A stretch of 64,000 nt of DNA from Pseudomonas sp. PICF141 (GCF_002286815.1 NZ_MUNM01000040.1:1-64000); one strand, 5' to 3'. Numbered from the stretch's first letter, positions 42,124 to 53,029 are shown. The notes: generated from the letters alone by a model not told the origin. Made by a program: numbers and translations.

Positions 42124-45100
42124 GGGATCTCATCCAACGTAGCAGGTCTTGGTGGCGATTTCGTTGAGGGGGACTGAACTCTGATCGTCCCATCCGGCAA
42201 CGTATTCTTTGTATATTCTATTACATGGGGCGTCGCTACATTAGCATGAGCGGCACCTGTAACATCAACTCTCTTAACAATCATTCCAGAAGAATCATAA
42301 ACAGCATAGCTGGTAATATTCCCTTGGTTATCCGCCCGGTACATTGTTCCATTGGCGGGGCCACCTTCCAGTATGAATCGGCCACTAACCTGAGTGGCAC
42401 TCTGAAGCGGGCCTCCAGCAAGGTTACTTGCATTCCGTGGAGTACGACTGCTACCTCCCTTCCCAATCACCCCCCCACCCATTGCGGCAAGCAGGTCACT
42501 GAACCATCCGGCATCTTCAGGCGAGACGCCTTGGTTGAGTAGGTTCAATTGCGATTGTGCTTTGGTCAGCGCCGTGATGGCACTGGTATTTTGCAGCTGA
42601 TAACGATGCAGGTCCTCCTTGAACATCGAAGGAATGCTGTCATCAAGGGACATTTGAGCAAGACGCTCCTGCAAGCTGTTCCGATCATGCAAGAGATCAC
42701 CGAAAAGCTGAATACACTGATCCGGACTACTGGTGCACAACCCCGCTAGCGCGTCATCATCAGCGACGCTTTGAAGCCGAAATTTCTCCTTAACTTCTTC
42801 ACAGTTACCTTTGGCTGGACATCCACGGGCTTCGTCCTCCAAGGCATCAAGGTCCTGATGTCCCATGAAGTTGTACAGCGTCGCATTGTTGGCAACCCAT
42901 GCCCCGGTTTGCAAATTGTCCGCATCAACATCCCCTTGCGTCGATGCCGCAAGCACCCCAACGATCTGCGACGCCATTGAGAGCAAGTCAGGGTTGCCAC
43001 CAACCAACTTATTCAGGTCTACGATGAGCGCTTCATTCGCACCAGCCGCCAAGGCTCCGGTTGCAAAATCACCGCCTGTTATCTCTGAGAGCAACCCGCC
43101 CACCACGGCGTGAATGGCGACTTTAGCTGCAGAACCATCGTCAAACACGTTTTTGGTGTAATCACCTACGGCATTGAAGCTGGCTGCCGCCAATGTGTTG
43201 AACAAGGCAGTTTTCAACACATCACTCACGTTGACGTCTTCCCCCAGCGCCTTGCCCAGCAATGCGGACGTTCCGCCTTGCAATACCTGATTTACGCCAA
43301 ACCGACCAATCCCCTCCAGGCTGCTGAGGTCAACGGTTACCTTGCCTGTAATCGGGTTGGTCGTTGTTTTCACAATGCCGTCAAAGACACCAGCCGTTAA
43401 ACCAGCCGTCACACCCGATATCACATACCCCTTGAGCGCATCCGAGGACGTCACGTCCTTGAATACCGCCCCAAGATTCCCTCCATTGTTGATAAAACTA
43501 GTCGTCGCATTCGTCGCAGCACCCGTAGCCACTGCGGCAAGGCCTGCGGCTCCGATGGTCCCCATACTGGCAAAAGCACTCAGTGCCGCAGGGCCGACAA
43601 AGGCCGCCATGACAATCGCAATGATCAACTGCGAAGCCGGGCCAAGTCCCGAGTTCTCGTACTTGAACGACTCGTGGATTTCCTTGACCTGCCTCCAGTC
43701 CACATCGCCACGTGCTTCGGCTTGCTTCAGCCAGGCCAGTTGTGGATCGGCCTGGACCATCGCATCAATGGTTTGACTGACGGTTTGCTGATTCACCTGT
43801 TTGACGTCGATTTGCAGACCATCGACCGCCTTGATCACGATGTTGCCTTTGGCAATCATCTGGGTCTGGCGCAACGTCTCGTCGGTATTGCCCTTGCCTT
43901 TCGATGAGGTCCAGAAAGCGTCGCCATCACTCTTGGTGTGGCTCTCATCATGAAGGTCCTTCACCCCTTCAAAAACGATCGCCCCACCACTGTCGAGGAT
44001 GATGTCCTTACCACTCTCCAGCTTCGCCACCTGATACCGCTGATCCCCCCCGCTGACCAAGCTCAGGTTGCCCCCGGTGGTGATTGCACTGCCGATGTTT
44101 TTTACATCGGTGACTTCATCACGCTGGGTTTTTTCGGCGCCGAAACCGCCCTTTTTCTTCATGTCATACAGCGTGTAGTCGCGGTCTTGCGCCGCCAGCA
44201 GCTCGAGCTTGTCACCGGCCACCAGATAGGCCTCATCCCCGGCGGTGACCTTGCTCGAGATCAGCGTCAAATCCTTGCCCGCCTTCAGGGCAACGTTGCC
44301 CCCCGCGGTGATCTCCGAGGACACCTGACTGACATGGTCTTCCTGCTTGGTGACACTCTCGGTTTTTTCATACGAGTGCTGTTCATCCGCCGCCGAGGCC
44401 AGGGTCAGATTGTTTGCGGCAGCCATGGCGATGTCGCCTTGGGCATCGATCTGACTGGCAATCGCGCTCAAGTCGCGGCCGGCGTCAATGGTCATATCGC
44501 GCCCCGCCGAGACCTGAGAGCCAAGCTGCGTCACCGACGCATCGTTATGATCCCGGCCATCGGTGATGCTGTTGCTCTTTTGCGCCGACACGATGTTCAC
44601 GTCCCGGCCCGCGTTAATCGTCAGCTCACCCCGGCTGTTGACCACGCTGCCGATGGTGTTGAAATCGCGCCCGGCACCGATGGTCAGGCTGTTGGCCGCT
44701 TCAATCCGTGCCGCGCTGTCGGCAAAGCCCTGGGACCAGGACCATTGGCCGTTCTGGTCGTCGTAACTGCTGACGGTGCGTTCGTTGATCACGTCGCCCC
44801 GGGTGGCGGTGAGCGTGACGTCACGGCCGGCGATGATGCCGCCGGCCTTGTTGACGAGGTTGTTGCTGGCTTTCAGGTCGAGGCGGTTGCCGGCTTCCGC
44901 CAGACCGCTGTTGACCAGGTCGTTGCTGGCGGTGGCCGACAGGTTGTTGGAGGCGCGCAAGGTGCCGGCGTTGTTCAGGTCCTTGCCGGCGATCAGGGTG
45001 ATGTCGTTGCCGGCAATCAACGCGCCGTTGGGTGATAAACGGTTGTTGGCCTGGGCCAGATAGAGCACCGGCACCAGCACCTTCTCGCCGTTCACTTCGT

Positions 45101-48100
45101 GCTCTTCCATCCAGACAATATCGTGGGTCAGCGCTGCGACCTGTTCGGAGGTCAGGCTGACGCCCAGAGACAGGTTGAGCTCCGTTTTGCTGGCGACGGC
45201 GTTGTTCATCAGGTATTTGAACAAGCCCTCGTCGCTGGTCTGGCCACCGATGAAGCGTTGGCCGGTACGGGCCACTACCGCTTGCTGGATCAGGCGTTGT
45301 TCGTAGAGGCCATCGCCCAGGCGTTTGGCGCTGGTTTCCGGGTCGTAACCGAGGTTCGACAGCAGGTAGTCCGAGCTCATGAACTGCTTGAGGTCGGTGA
45401 GTACCGGGTTGGTTTCGATCAGGTATTTGTGCGGCTGGGATTTGCCGGCATTGTTCGGCAGGCCTTGCACACGGTTGATCGTGACGGCGCTGGTGGCCGG
45501 TACCGTTTGCTGCCGCTGGGTCGGGCTGATGCTGGCACCGCCCAGGGTCCAGCTTTGCGGACCGTTGTTGCCGGCGCCAGAAGCCGTGCCCTGCGTGCTG
45601 AGGCGGAACAGGCCGTTTGTACCTTGCGGCAACACGAAGCCCGGCAGCGTCAGGGGATCGACCCGTTGTTGGGCCAGGTCCGGTGGGAGTTGGCTGTTGA
45701 GGTGGACGATGAATGGAGTGGTCGCGCGTTGGGTGCCGGTGGCGTCCACCTTGCTGTCGCTGGTGACAATGGGCGCGTTGACCGTTTGCACGCTGTTGTT
45801 GAAAGAAGTCGAAGCGGTGATGGTCGTACTGCCACCGGACTGAATAACGGCGTTGATGCTTTTACCGGTGCTGGCGGTTTGCGTGGCCGAGAAAACCCCA
45901 TATTTGGTGACCGCTTCAGGCACCGGCAAGTTCTTCGACGGATCGTAATCAGGGTTGAGCTCGGTGCTTAATCCGCTCTCCTGTTGGTAGAAGTAACCGC
46001 CATCGGCTCGCCGGTATAACGGCACGTATTTGGCGCTGTATTTGTTGTACTCATTGACTGCACCGCCCGGGTCGATCAACCCCAGGTAGATGCTTCCCGG
46101 CTCCGTGTCGGCAGGGTTTTTATAGTGGCTGCGATAAGTAATGGTCTCTAGATCCACACCTTCATTCTTGAACGTGTCGACCGTGATGTTGATGTTTTTG
46201 GCAGCCGACACCGAGCTGTATTGATTGAGGAAGTTCGATCCAGTGATATCGAGGTTACCCCCGGATGTCAGGAAGGCAGACGGCGAGTCTTTATCGACCG
46301 TGCGCTCATACACTTCAGTGACGTAGTACCAGACGTTCCACTCGTCCGAGCAATGGCTACAGCTGTGGGTGATAGTGCCATTCACCCGTTGCTCCGCGAA
46401 GGTCAGCACGTCCCTGCGGTTGCTGATTGAAGTCGCCAGCAAGCGCATGTCACCGGCGCTTTCCAGGCTGCCGGAGATGTTTTCGATAGCGTCGGCCCGC
46501 TCGCCCGCCGCGTTCCGGGAGACGGTCAAATCACCCAGGCTGTAAATGTCGCCATAGTTGTTCGTCAGCGTATTACTGCGCAGCTGCATGTTCGCGCCGC
46601 TGAAAATCAGGCCCCGCTGATTGAGCAATTGCGAGGCGTTAACCGTAAGGTCTTGTGCACTTCCCACAGTGCCGTAGTTGCTGAGGGATGCCGTATTGAG
46701 CAGCAGATCGTCATTTGAGGTGATCCGCCCATAGTTGATGATCGGGCCCGAGGCACTGATATCTGTCCGCCCGCCGCCGGCAATTCGTCCGGCTTCGGCC
46801 AGATTCAGACTGGCCGCGCTGAGCGAAAGACTCCCCAGGCTGGTGACTCGACCTGCACCGGTATAGGCACCACTGAGGTTGAGCTGCAGGCTGCCGTCAC
46901 TGGCAATCAACCCCTCGTTGAACCAGTTGACACCGGTACCGACGAGGCTCTCCGAGGCCAGCAACTGACCGCTCGCCGTCTGGGTGAAACTGGTGACGTT
47001 GACCTTCAGACGCCCGGCCTGGATGACGTTGCTGTTGGTCCAGCTGTCGGCGTTGAGGGTCAGGCCGCCACGGGTGACGATGCTGCCGCCGGCGCCGGTG
47101 ACGTTGGCGGTGGAAATGTCGAAGGTGCCGTTGCCCACGTGCAACAAACTGCCGCCGCCGTTGAGGAAACTGCCCACCACCATGGTCAGGTCGGTGTTGG
47201 CGCTTTCCAGGGTGCCGTTGCGGTTGTCGAACAGGCCACCGATCTGGAAGCTGGTTTTGCCATTGGTGCCGAGGGCGCGCAGTTGACCGGTCTGGTTATC
47301 GAGGCTGGCGGCCTTGATCGCCAGGGTAGTGTCGCTCTCGATGATGCCCAGTCGATTGTTCAGGGCGCCGCTGAGATTGAGGTCGATCTGTTGACCGGCA
47401 ATCTGGCCGTCATTGTCGCCGCTGTTGTCAAAATTGTTGCCGGTGACGTTGACCTTGCCTTTGGCATAGAGGCCGCCGTTGCGGTTGTCGAAGTTGCCCG
47501 TGACGATGATCGCGTCGCCGCTTTGCGCAGCGATACGCCCGCCGTAGTTGTCGATGCCGGCCAGCGCGGTCAGGTTCAGGCGCTGGGCCTGGGTGACGCC
47601 GCTGCGGCGGTTGTTATTCAGGTCATAGCCGTTTTTCAGTACGCCGCTCAGGTTGGCCGTAAACGCGGCTTGCAGGCTGGCGAGCACACCGCCGCGGTTG
47701 TCGAGGTTGGTGGCCTTGATGGTCAGGTCACCGTCCGTGGCGACGATGCGGCCGCTCTGGTTGTCGATATCGCCACTGACCGTGAGGTTCAAAGCCCCTT
47801 GGCTTTGCAGGGTGCCCTTGGCGTTGGCGAGGCTGGCGGCCTGGATTTGCAGGTCGCCCTTCTGACTGTAGATCTGGCCGGCGGCGCTGTTTTGCAGCGT
47901 ACCGTCCGTGGTGATGGTCAGCAGATCGTTGGCGGCGATGGTGCCGAAATTGCGGTTGTCCAGGCCACCGGTGAGCAGGGTCATCAAGCCTTGGCTGGTG
48001 AGCTGGCCACCCTGGTTATTGATTTGCGTGGCACGCTGCACCAGCAGCGGGCCGGCGCTGGCCAGTTTGCCTTTGGTGTTGGTCAGGATGCCGAGCAGGT

Positions 48101-51008
48101 CCAGGGTCACGGCAGCGTTGCCGATCAGATTGCCGCCGGTGTTATCCAGTGTGATGCCGGTGAAACTGAGGTCCTGTTTTGCGTTGACCGTGCCGCCGGC
48201 ATTGCCCAGCGTCATGGCCTGCATGGTCAGGGTTGCGCCGCTGTCGATCAAACCGCCTTGGGCGTTGTTCAGCAGACCGCTGAGGGTCAATGTCTGGGCG
48301 CCGGCACTGGAGAGGATGCCGCCGTTGCTGTTGTCCAGGCTGGCCGCGTTGACGCTCAGGGTTTTCTGGCTGACCAGCGCACCTTCGCCGCTGTTGAGAA
48401 TCGCACCGCTGACACTGACGGCCACATCGGCGTCGTGGCTCGACAGCGTGCCTTTGTTGCGGTTATCCAGGCTGTTGCTGGTGAGGCTCAGGCCTTGCCA
48501 GCCGGAGATCAGGCCGACCTGGTTGAGTACCGTGTCAGCGTTGACCGTCAGCAGGTTGCTGCTGATCAGTTTGCCGCCGCTGTTATCCAGGGCGCGGGCC
48601 GCGAGGTCGAGGCTTTGGCTGCTGGAGATTTCACCGTTGCGGTTATTCAGGTCGCGCAGGTGCTGGAGGCTCAGCAAGCCTGCGGTAGTGATCAGACCGC
48701 CGCTGTTGTTCAGGTCCCCGGTGGCCGCCCCGAAGTCGATGGCAACGGCGCTGCCCAGCAAAGAACCGTTCTGGTTATTCAGGCCGCTACTGTTGATTAT
48801 CAGGCCGGTGGTGGCGTTGATCAGGCCTTTGATGTTGGTCAGCGCCTGATCGATGCGCAGGGTCAGGTTCTGATTGCTCAGCAGTTTGCCGTTGCTGTTG
48901 TCCAGGTTCTGCGCGGCCAGAGTGAAGGCCTCGGCGCTGGAAATCTCGCCGCCATTGTTGACGTCCTTGAGGTTTTTCAACATCAGCAACGGTGCGTTGA
49001 TCAGCCCGTTCTGGTTGTTTAGTTGGCCCTGATTCACGTCCAGGCTCAGGGACGTTTTGCTGAACAGCTGACCGCCCTGCTGATCGAAACCGGCGACACT
49101 GGCGGTCAGGGCTTTGTCGCTGGCGATTCGGCTGGCAACACCGTTGCTGACTTGGGTCGCGGTCAAATCGAGCGTATCGCCGCCGATCAATTGCCCGCCC
49201 TGAGTGTTGTCGAACGTACCGGTGGTGACGGTGGTCGCGTTCTTGCCGCTGATCAGGCCGTTCTGGCGGTTGTTCAGGCTTTGGCTTTTGAGGGTCAGGC
49301 GGCTGTCGGTGGTGATCGAACCGTCCTGATTGTTCAGCATTCCCGTCGCGGTCAGCGCCAGCGCGCCGGCGCTCGACAAGCTGCCGCGAGTGCTGTCGAG
49401 GCTGGCCGCGTTGACCGTCAGAGTGCCTTCGCTGCTGATCAGGCCTTCGACGTTACTCAACGCATTGTCGAGGCGAATATCCAGCCCGCGCTGAGCGACA
49501 AGGCGGCCATCGCTGTTGTCCAGACTCTGGCCCACAACCGTGGTGATGCCCGTGCTGGAGACCTCGCCATTGCGGTTGTTCAGGTGGCCAAGGGTGGCGT
49601 TGAGATTACCGCTGCTGTTAATCAGTCCTTGGCCGTTTAGCACCTGACTGGCCGTAAGGTTGAGATTGCCCTTGCTCAACACCCGGCCGTTATTTTGATT
49701 GTCCAGCGTTCCAACCGTGATGTTCGCGGTTTGCGCGGCGCTCAATGTGCCGCCCTGATTGCTCAGAGTCTGGCTGGTGTTGACCGTCAGGGTACGGCTG
49801 GCCACCACCGTCTTACCGGTGTTGTTGAGGTTCTGCGCGCTCAGGCTCACATCGCCGTTGGCGTTGCGGCTGGTGTCGGCGTTGACCCCGGCTTCGATGA
49901 TGCCGTTGTTGGTCAGCACACCGCCGGCACTCAACGTGATGTTGTCCCGGGCGGCGAGGGTTTGCTGGTTGGTCAGGTTGCCTTGGGTTTGCACGTAGAC
50001 GGCGGTGCCGGCGTAAACCGGTCCCTGGGCGTCGAGACTGGCGGCTTTGACGTTGACGGCGCCCGTGGCAGAAGTCTGTGCGAGGCTGAGATGCCCATTG
50101 GCATCGAGCTGGATATCCCCGCCACTGGCCGCCAGGTTGCCGTCGAGTTTCACCCCGACCCCGGCCTCGGTGCCCACCAGTCTGATCGCCCCGGCGTACA
50201 TGCCGCCGAGGGCCGAGGAGTCGATGGCCAGTTGCGGTTTGGCGCTGCCGTCATCGGCGCGGGCGGTGGCGTTGAGGCTGTCGGCGTTGACGTCGTTACG
50301 ACCGGTGATGATGGTCAGGTTTTTCGCCTGAATTTCGGCATTGATCTTCGCGCTACGGGTGATGATTTCGAAGCGGTCGACGTTGTTGGCGTTGAGCCCG
50401 GCGCCGTCAATGGAGACGCTGCCCTGATCGACCTGGAAGCGATCCAGACGCCCGTTGTCCAGCACCGGTTTGCCGGTGGTCAGCGTCACGCGCGGGGTGT
50501 TGATGAAGCCGCAGCCGTTGCAGCTGATGCCATAGGGGTTCGCCACAATGACCCGCGCCGACTGCCCCGCCACTTCGGTGTAACCGCGCAGCTGACTCGG
50601 GCTGCCGCCGACCACTTCGTTGAGGATGGTTTGCGCAGCGACCCGGTTGGTCAGGTTGGGGTTGCCGACGATGATCCCGCCCAATTGCGTCGCGCCGGTT
50701 TGGTTGGCGACGTTGTTGAGGATCACGCCTTGGGCGCCGACGTTGTAATCGTGAAACTGGTTATGCGACAGGCCCGTGCCGTTGGGCGTGGCGATGTTGA
50801 CGATCGGCACACCATTGCCCGCCTGACCGAGACGGGTGCCCGGCGAGGCCACCACAATCCCGTCCGCCTGCGCCCACATCGGCTGCCAAAACATGACGTT
50901 GGCCAACAGGAATGCCAACCCGCGCTTGGGCATGCCCCAGAAGTGTTCTCGGTTTTTGACGGCAGCAGAAGGCTGGCGCGCGAGGAAGGCGTAATGGCGA
51001 ACGTCCAT
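42120..51008 (-). CDS. cdiA: CdiA/filamentous haemagglutinin TpsA effector with C-terminal toxin
   Basis: 2962 residues. Signal sequence (about 1-48, with AFLLANVMFWQPMWAQA), TPS secretion domain with NPNL and NPYGI motifs (about 50-290), a long FHA-type repeat stretch (about 300-1480, units such as LDNSGGKLISSNLLTVNA), a Cys-containing hinge (CSHCSDEWNVWYYV, about 1560), further repeats, a hydrophobic Gly/Ala-rich pretoxin region and a variant of the VENN boundary motif, VANN, at about residue 2704. The last 80 residues (FILEGGPANGTMYRADNQGN ... TPHVIEYTK, ATLDEIP end) resemble polymorphic toxin type 24. It is presented on the surface by CdiB to inhibit contacted siblings lacking cdiI. The start at 51008 is 25 bases after cdiB. 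Toxin activity is inferred only. Confidence 0.9.
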   Translation of the reverse strand: MDVRHYAFLARQPSAAVKNREHFWGMPKRGLAFLLANVMFWQPMWAQADGIVVASPGTRLGQAGNGVPIVNIATPNGTGLSHNQFHDYNVGAQGVILNNVANQTGATQLGGIIVGNPNLTNRVAAQTILNEVVGGSPSQLRGYTEVAGQSARVIVANPYGISCNGCGFINTPRVTLTTGKPVLDNGRLDRFQVDQGSVSIDGAGLNANNVDRFEIITRSAKINAEIQAKNLTIITGRNDVNADSLNATARADDGSAKPQLAIDSSALGGMYAGAIRLVGTEAGVGVKLDGNLAASGGDIQLDANGHLSLAQTSATGAVNVKAASLDAQGPVYAGTAVYVQTQGNLTNQQTLAARDNITLSAGGVLTNNGIIEAGVNADTSRNANGDVSLSAQNLNNTGKTVVASRTLTVNTSQTLSNQGGTLSAAQTANITVGTLDNQNNGRVLSKGNLNLTASQVLNGQGLINSSGNLNATLGHLNNRNGEVSSTGITTVVGQSLDNSDGRLVAQRGLDIRLDNALSNVEGLISSEGTLTVNAASLDSTRGSLSSAGALALTATGMLNNQDGSITTDSRLTLKSQSLNNRQNGLISGKNATTVTTGTFDNTQGGQLIGGDTLDLTATQVSNGVASRIASDKALTASVAGFDQQGGQLFSKTSLSLDVNQGQLNNQNGLINAPLLMLKNLKDVNNGGEISSAEAFTLAAQNLDNSNGKLLSNQNLTLRIDQALTNIKGLINATTGLIINSSGLNNQNGSLLGSAVAIDFGAATGDLNNSGGLITTAGLLSLQHLRDLNNRNGEISSSQSLDLAARALDNSGGKLISSNLLTVNADTVLNQVGLISGWQGLSLTSNSLDNRNKGTLSSHDADVAVSVSGAILNSGEGALVSQKTLSVNAASLDNSNGGILSSAGAQTLTLSGLLNNAQGGLIDSGATLTMQAMTLGNAGGTVNAKQDLSFTGITLDNTGGNLIGNAAVTLDLLGILTNTKGKLASAGPLLVQRATQINNQGGQLTSQGLMTLLTGGLDNRNFGTIAANDLLTITTDGTLQNSAAGQIYSQKGDLQIQAASLANAKGTLQSQGALNLTVSGDIDNQSGRIVATDGDLTIKATNLDNRGGVLASLQAAFTANLSGVLKNGYDLNNNRRSGVTQAQRLNLTALAGIDNYGGRIAAQSGDAIIVTGNFDNRNGGLYAKGKVNVTGNNFDNSGDNDGQIAGQQIDLNLSGALNNRLGIIESDTTLAIKAASLDNQTGQLRALGTNGKTSFQIGGLFDNRNGTLESANTDLTMVVGSFLNGGGSLLHVGNGTFDISTANVTGAGGSIVTRGGLTLNADSWTNSNVIQAGRLKVNVTSFTQTASGQLLASESLVGTGVNWFNEGLIASDGSLQLNLSGAYTGAGRVTSLGSLSLSAASLNLAEAGRIAGGGRTDISASGPIINYGRITSNDDLLLNTASLSNYGTVGSAQDLTVNASQLLNQRGLIFSGANMQLRSNTLTNNYGDIYSLGDLTVSRNAAGERADAIENISGSLESAGDMRLLATSISNRRDVLTFAEQRVNGTITHSCSHCSDEWNVWYYVTEVYERTVDKDSPSAFLTSGGNLDITGSNFLNQYSSVSAAKNINITVDTFKNEGVDLETITYRSHYKNPADTEPGSIYLGLIDPGGAVNEYNKYSAKYVPLYRRADGGYFYQQESGLSTELNPDYDPSKNLPVPEAVTKYGVFSATQTASTGKSINAVIQSGGSTTITASTSFNNSVQTVNAPIVTSDSKVDATGTQRATTPFIVHLNSQLPPDLAQQRVDPLTLPGFVLPQGTNGLFRLSTQGTASGAGNNGPQSWTLGGASISPTQRQQTVPATSAVTINRVQGLPNNAGKSQPHKYLIETNPVLTDLKQFMSSDYLLSNLGYDPETSAKRLGDGLYEQRLIQQAVVARTGQRFIGGQTSDEGLFKYLMNNAVASKTELNLSLGVSLTSEQVAALTHDIVWMEEHEVNGEKVLVPVLYLAQANNRLSPNGALIAGNDITLIAGKDLNNAGTLRASNNLSATASNDLVNSGLAEAGNRLDLKASNNLVNKAGGIIAGRDVTLTATRGDVINERTVSSYDDQNGQWSWSQGFADSAARIEAANSLTIGAGRDFNTIGSVVNSRGELTINAGRDVNIVSAQKSNSITDGRDHNDASVTQLGSQVSAGRDMTIDAGRDLSAIASQIDAQGDIAMAAANNLTLASAADEQHSYEKTESVTKQEDHVSQVSSEITAGGNVALKAGKDLTLISSKVTAGDEAYLVAGDKLELLAAQDRDYTLYDMKKKGGFGAEKTQRDEVTDVKNIGSAITTGGNLSLVSGGDQRYQVAKLESGKDIILDSGGAIVFEGVKDLHDESHTKSDGDAFWTSSKGKGNTDETLRQTQMIAKGNIVIKAVDGLQIDVKQVNQQTVSQTIDAMVQADPQLAWLKQAEARGDVDWRQVKEIHESFKYENSGLGPASQLIIAIVMAAFVGPAALSAFASMGTIGAAGLAAVATGAATNATTSFINNGGNLGAVFKDVTSSDALKGYVISGVTAGLTAGVFDGIVKTTTNPITGKVTVDLSSLEGIGRFGVNQVLQGGTSALLGKALGEDVNVSDVLKTALFNTLAAASFNAVGDYTKNVFDDGSAAKVAIHAVVGGLLSEITGGDFATGALAAGANEALIVDLNKLVGGNPDLLSMASQIVGVLAASTQGDVDADNLQTGAWVANNATLYNFMGHQDLDALEDEARGCPAKGNCEEVKEKFRLQSVADDDALAGLCTSSPDQCIQLFGDLLHDRNSLQERLAQMSLDDSIPSMFKEDLHRYQLQNTSAITALTKAQSQLNLLNQGVSPEDAGWFSDLLAAMGGGVIGKGGSSRTPRNASNLAGGPLQSATQVSGRFILEGGPANGTMYRADNQGNITSYAVYDSSGMIVKRVDVTGAAHANVATPHVIEYTKNTLPDGTIRVQSPSTKSPPRPATLDEIP

Positions 51009-51033
51009 GATTTGAATCTCGTTAAAGCAGAAT

Positions 51034-52740
51034 TTAGAGGAAGACATCCACGCGGAAATAGATCGGCGCTTCACGCTCGGTCAGCACGTCAGGGCGTTGC
51101 AGGGAATGGGCAAAAGTCACGCTGGCGGCCAGGTGCTGCCCCCGGGCAAACAGCTCTACGGAGTTGCTGGACATGCGCCCGTGCTGATTGCCGTTGTAGC
51201 GGTCGCCACGGATCACGCCCTGGTCGTAGCCGAGGCTGGTGCCGTATTCGGCGAACACCGGACGCAGCCATTCCAGGGTCACCGGGCGGCTCCAGCGCAG
51301 GTCGTTGCGCCAGTAGCCGCCGCTGTCGCCGGACAAGGATTGATCCTTGTAACCACGGATCGACGACTGCCCGCCAAGGCTGGTGCGCTGCGGGCTGAAC
51401 AGCACGTCTTCGCTGCGCTGGCCGGTCATCAGGCTGCTGAAACTGAAGGACTCGCCCCACAGCTTGAACGGCTGCAAGTAGCTCGCGGTGGCGGTGTATT
51501 TGCGGTAACGCGCATCCGGCTCGCCGGGGCCCGGGTGACCGTTGCCCTGAGCATCGAACGCGCCGATGCCTTCCTGCATGCCCAGGTCGAGGTTGACGAA
51601 CGCATTGCCGACCCGCCGACCGTGGTTGATGCCGAACTGTGCTTCGCTGATGCGGTTGCTGCTCAGCTTGAGTTTGCTGTCTTCGATGAAATTGTTGGTG
51701 CGCAGGTACGAGACACCGGTGCTGAGGGAGGTCTTGCTCAGGGCATCGCGATGGATCACCCGCTCGGCACGCAACTGATGGTTTTCGCTGTCGCCGGTCT
51801 GCTTGAAATTGAAACCGTTGGCCTGCGCTTGCGAGCGGTACTCGCTCTGGCTGTAGGTGTAGCTGAAATTCCACCAGCCCCACGGCACGCTGTAATTGAG
51901 CATCGCGTTGTTGGAGGTGTGCTGGTGATCGGTCATCGCATCGTGACCGCCGCGCAGCATCAACTGATCGGCCAGGCCCAGCGGGCTGTCCCAATCAAAC
52001 GTCGTGCCCCACTGCTGCTCGCCGGTGCTGCGCTGGCCGTCATTACTGCGGGACAACCCTGCACGCCAAGGCTTCTGCGGCGTGTTCTTGACCAGCACTT
52101 CACTGCCACCGACGTTCTTGCCCGGCGACAACTCCATCTGCGCCTGATTCGACGGCAAGCGGTTCAGCTGATCCACCATCTGCTCGATTTCCCGCAGATT
52201 GACCAGCTCACCGCTCTTGCCGGGGAAAGCCATTCCCAGTTCACGGTCCGACAGCTTGCTGCCCTCCGCGCCCTTCAATCCTTCGAGCCTGCCCTCGACC
52301 ACCAACACCTTCAGATGCCCACCGGACAAATCCTGCTGCGGCAAATAGGCCCGACTCGTGACCAGGCCTTTCTCGATGTAATGATCAGTGATGACTTTCA
52401 GCAACTCGTTGAGCTGCGTGACACCCAGGCACTGACCGATGTAAGGCTTGAGCAGGCGATTTTTTTCGCCGTCCGAAAGACTGTCTGCGCCTTTGAGTTC
52501 GATGTCCTTGATCGGGAAACAACGGGCGTCGGCCGGGGCCGTCGGTGGCGTGGGTTTGGCTTCCTTGCCGGGTAATTCCTTGAGCTCTTCGAGACGCCGA
52601 CGCTGCTCTTCGAGCAAGCGATCCTGACGTTCGCGGATCAGATCGGTTTCACCGGGGGTGGGGGCGGCGTAAGCAAGATTCAGCGGAGAAAGGCACAGCA
52701 AAGCCAGGCACAACCTCGCCACGAGGGCGGGTGGGTACAT
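51034..52740 (-). CDS. cdiB: CdiB/FhaC-type TpsB outer-membrane transporter
   Basis: 568 residues. Signal peptide (about 1-24, LCLALLCLSPLNLAYAAP), a Gln/Arg-rich plug helix (RERQDRLLEEQRRRLEEL), two POTRA domains (about 75-230, ELKGADSLSDGEKNRLLKPY, YLPQQDLSGGHLKVLVVEGR) and a 16-strand barrel with the family motif IRGY (SSIRGYKDQS) and a C-terminal FL. It secretes CdiA and is first in the operon. The start at 52740 follows AAGGGA; the longer frame upstream lacks support. Confidence 0.93.
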   Translation of the reverse strand: MYPPALVARLCLALLCLSPLNLAYAAPTPGETDLIRERQDRLLEEQRRRLEELKELPGKEAKPTPPTAPADARCFPIKDIELKGADSLSDGEKNRLLKPYIGQCLGVTQLNELLKVITDHYIEKGLVTSRAYLPQQDLSGGHLKVLVVEGRLEGLKGAEGSKLSDRELGMAFPGKSGELVNLREIEQMVDQLNRLPSNQAQMELSPGKNVGGSEVLVKNTPQKPWRAGLSRSNDGQRSTGEQQWGTTFDWDSPLGLADQLMLRGGHDAMTDHQHTSNNAMLNYSVPWGWWNFSYTYSQSEYRSQAQANGFNFKQTGDSENHQLRAERVIHRDALSKTSLSTGVSYLRTNNFIEDSKLKLSSNRISEAQFGINHGRRVGNAFVNLDLGMQEGIGAFDAQGNGHPGPGEPDARYRKYTATASYLQPFKLWGESFSFSSLMTGQRSEDVLFSPQRTSLGGQSSIRGYKDQSLSGDSGGYWRNDLRWSRPVTLEWLRPVFAEYGTSLGYDQGVIRGDRYNGNQHGRMSSNSVELFARGQHLAASVTFAHSLQRPDVLTEREAPIYFRVDVFL

Positions 52741-52783
52741 GTTCGTTCCCTTGAATGAAGAGTGATGGCGCAATAGTGGCGCG

Positions 52784-52812
52784 ATATTAGAGAGCCATCA
52801 TTCTGACGTCAA
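52784..52812 (-). promoter_or_regulatory. Sigma-70 promoter of the cdiBA operon
   Basis: On the minus strand TTGACG (52807-52812), exactly 17 bases, then TAATAT (52784-52789). The start of transcription would lie about 37 bases before the cdiB ATG. This is one of the clearest promoters in the window and suggests unit-wide expression unless repressed. Confidence 0.75.
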
Positions 52813-53029
52813 ATAATGGATCCATTCGAGTAGGTTAGGCGACGAACGGGTACCGTTAAATCAGCTGCTTCCGTTAGGAATGCAGGACATTTCTTGATGC
52901 AGGCGTCGAAAAACGTCCGCTATTGACGAGGTATTTCCGAAGAGAGACGCGTCCTACAGACAGATGAACTTTCAGCTACCAGTGACCTCAACCGTTTAAC
53001 CGCCCAACACGGAATCCAAGGCCCCTGAT

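Noticed and set aside
47139..49022. 627-codon open frame antisense to cdiA, and similar ones at 43938-45971 and 49695-51398
   Set aside because: High-GC codon structure of the FHA repeats keeps the opposite strand open; no start site or domain supports them.
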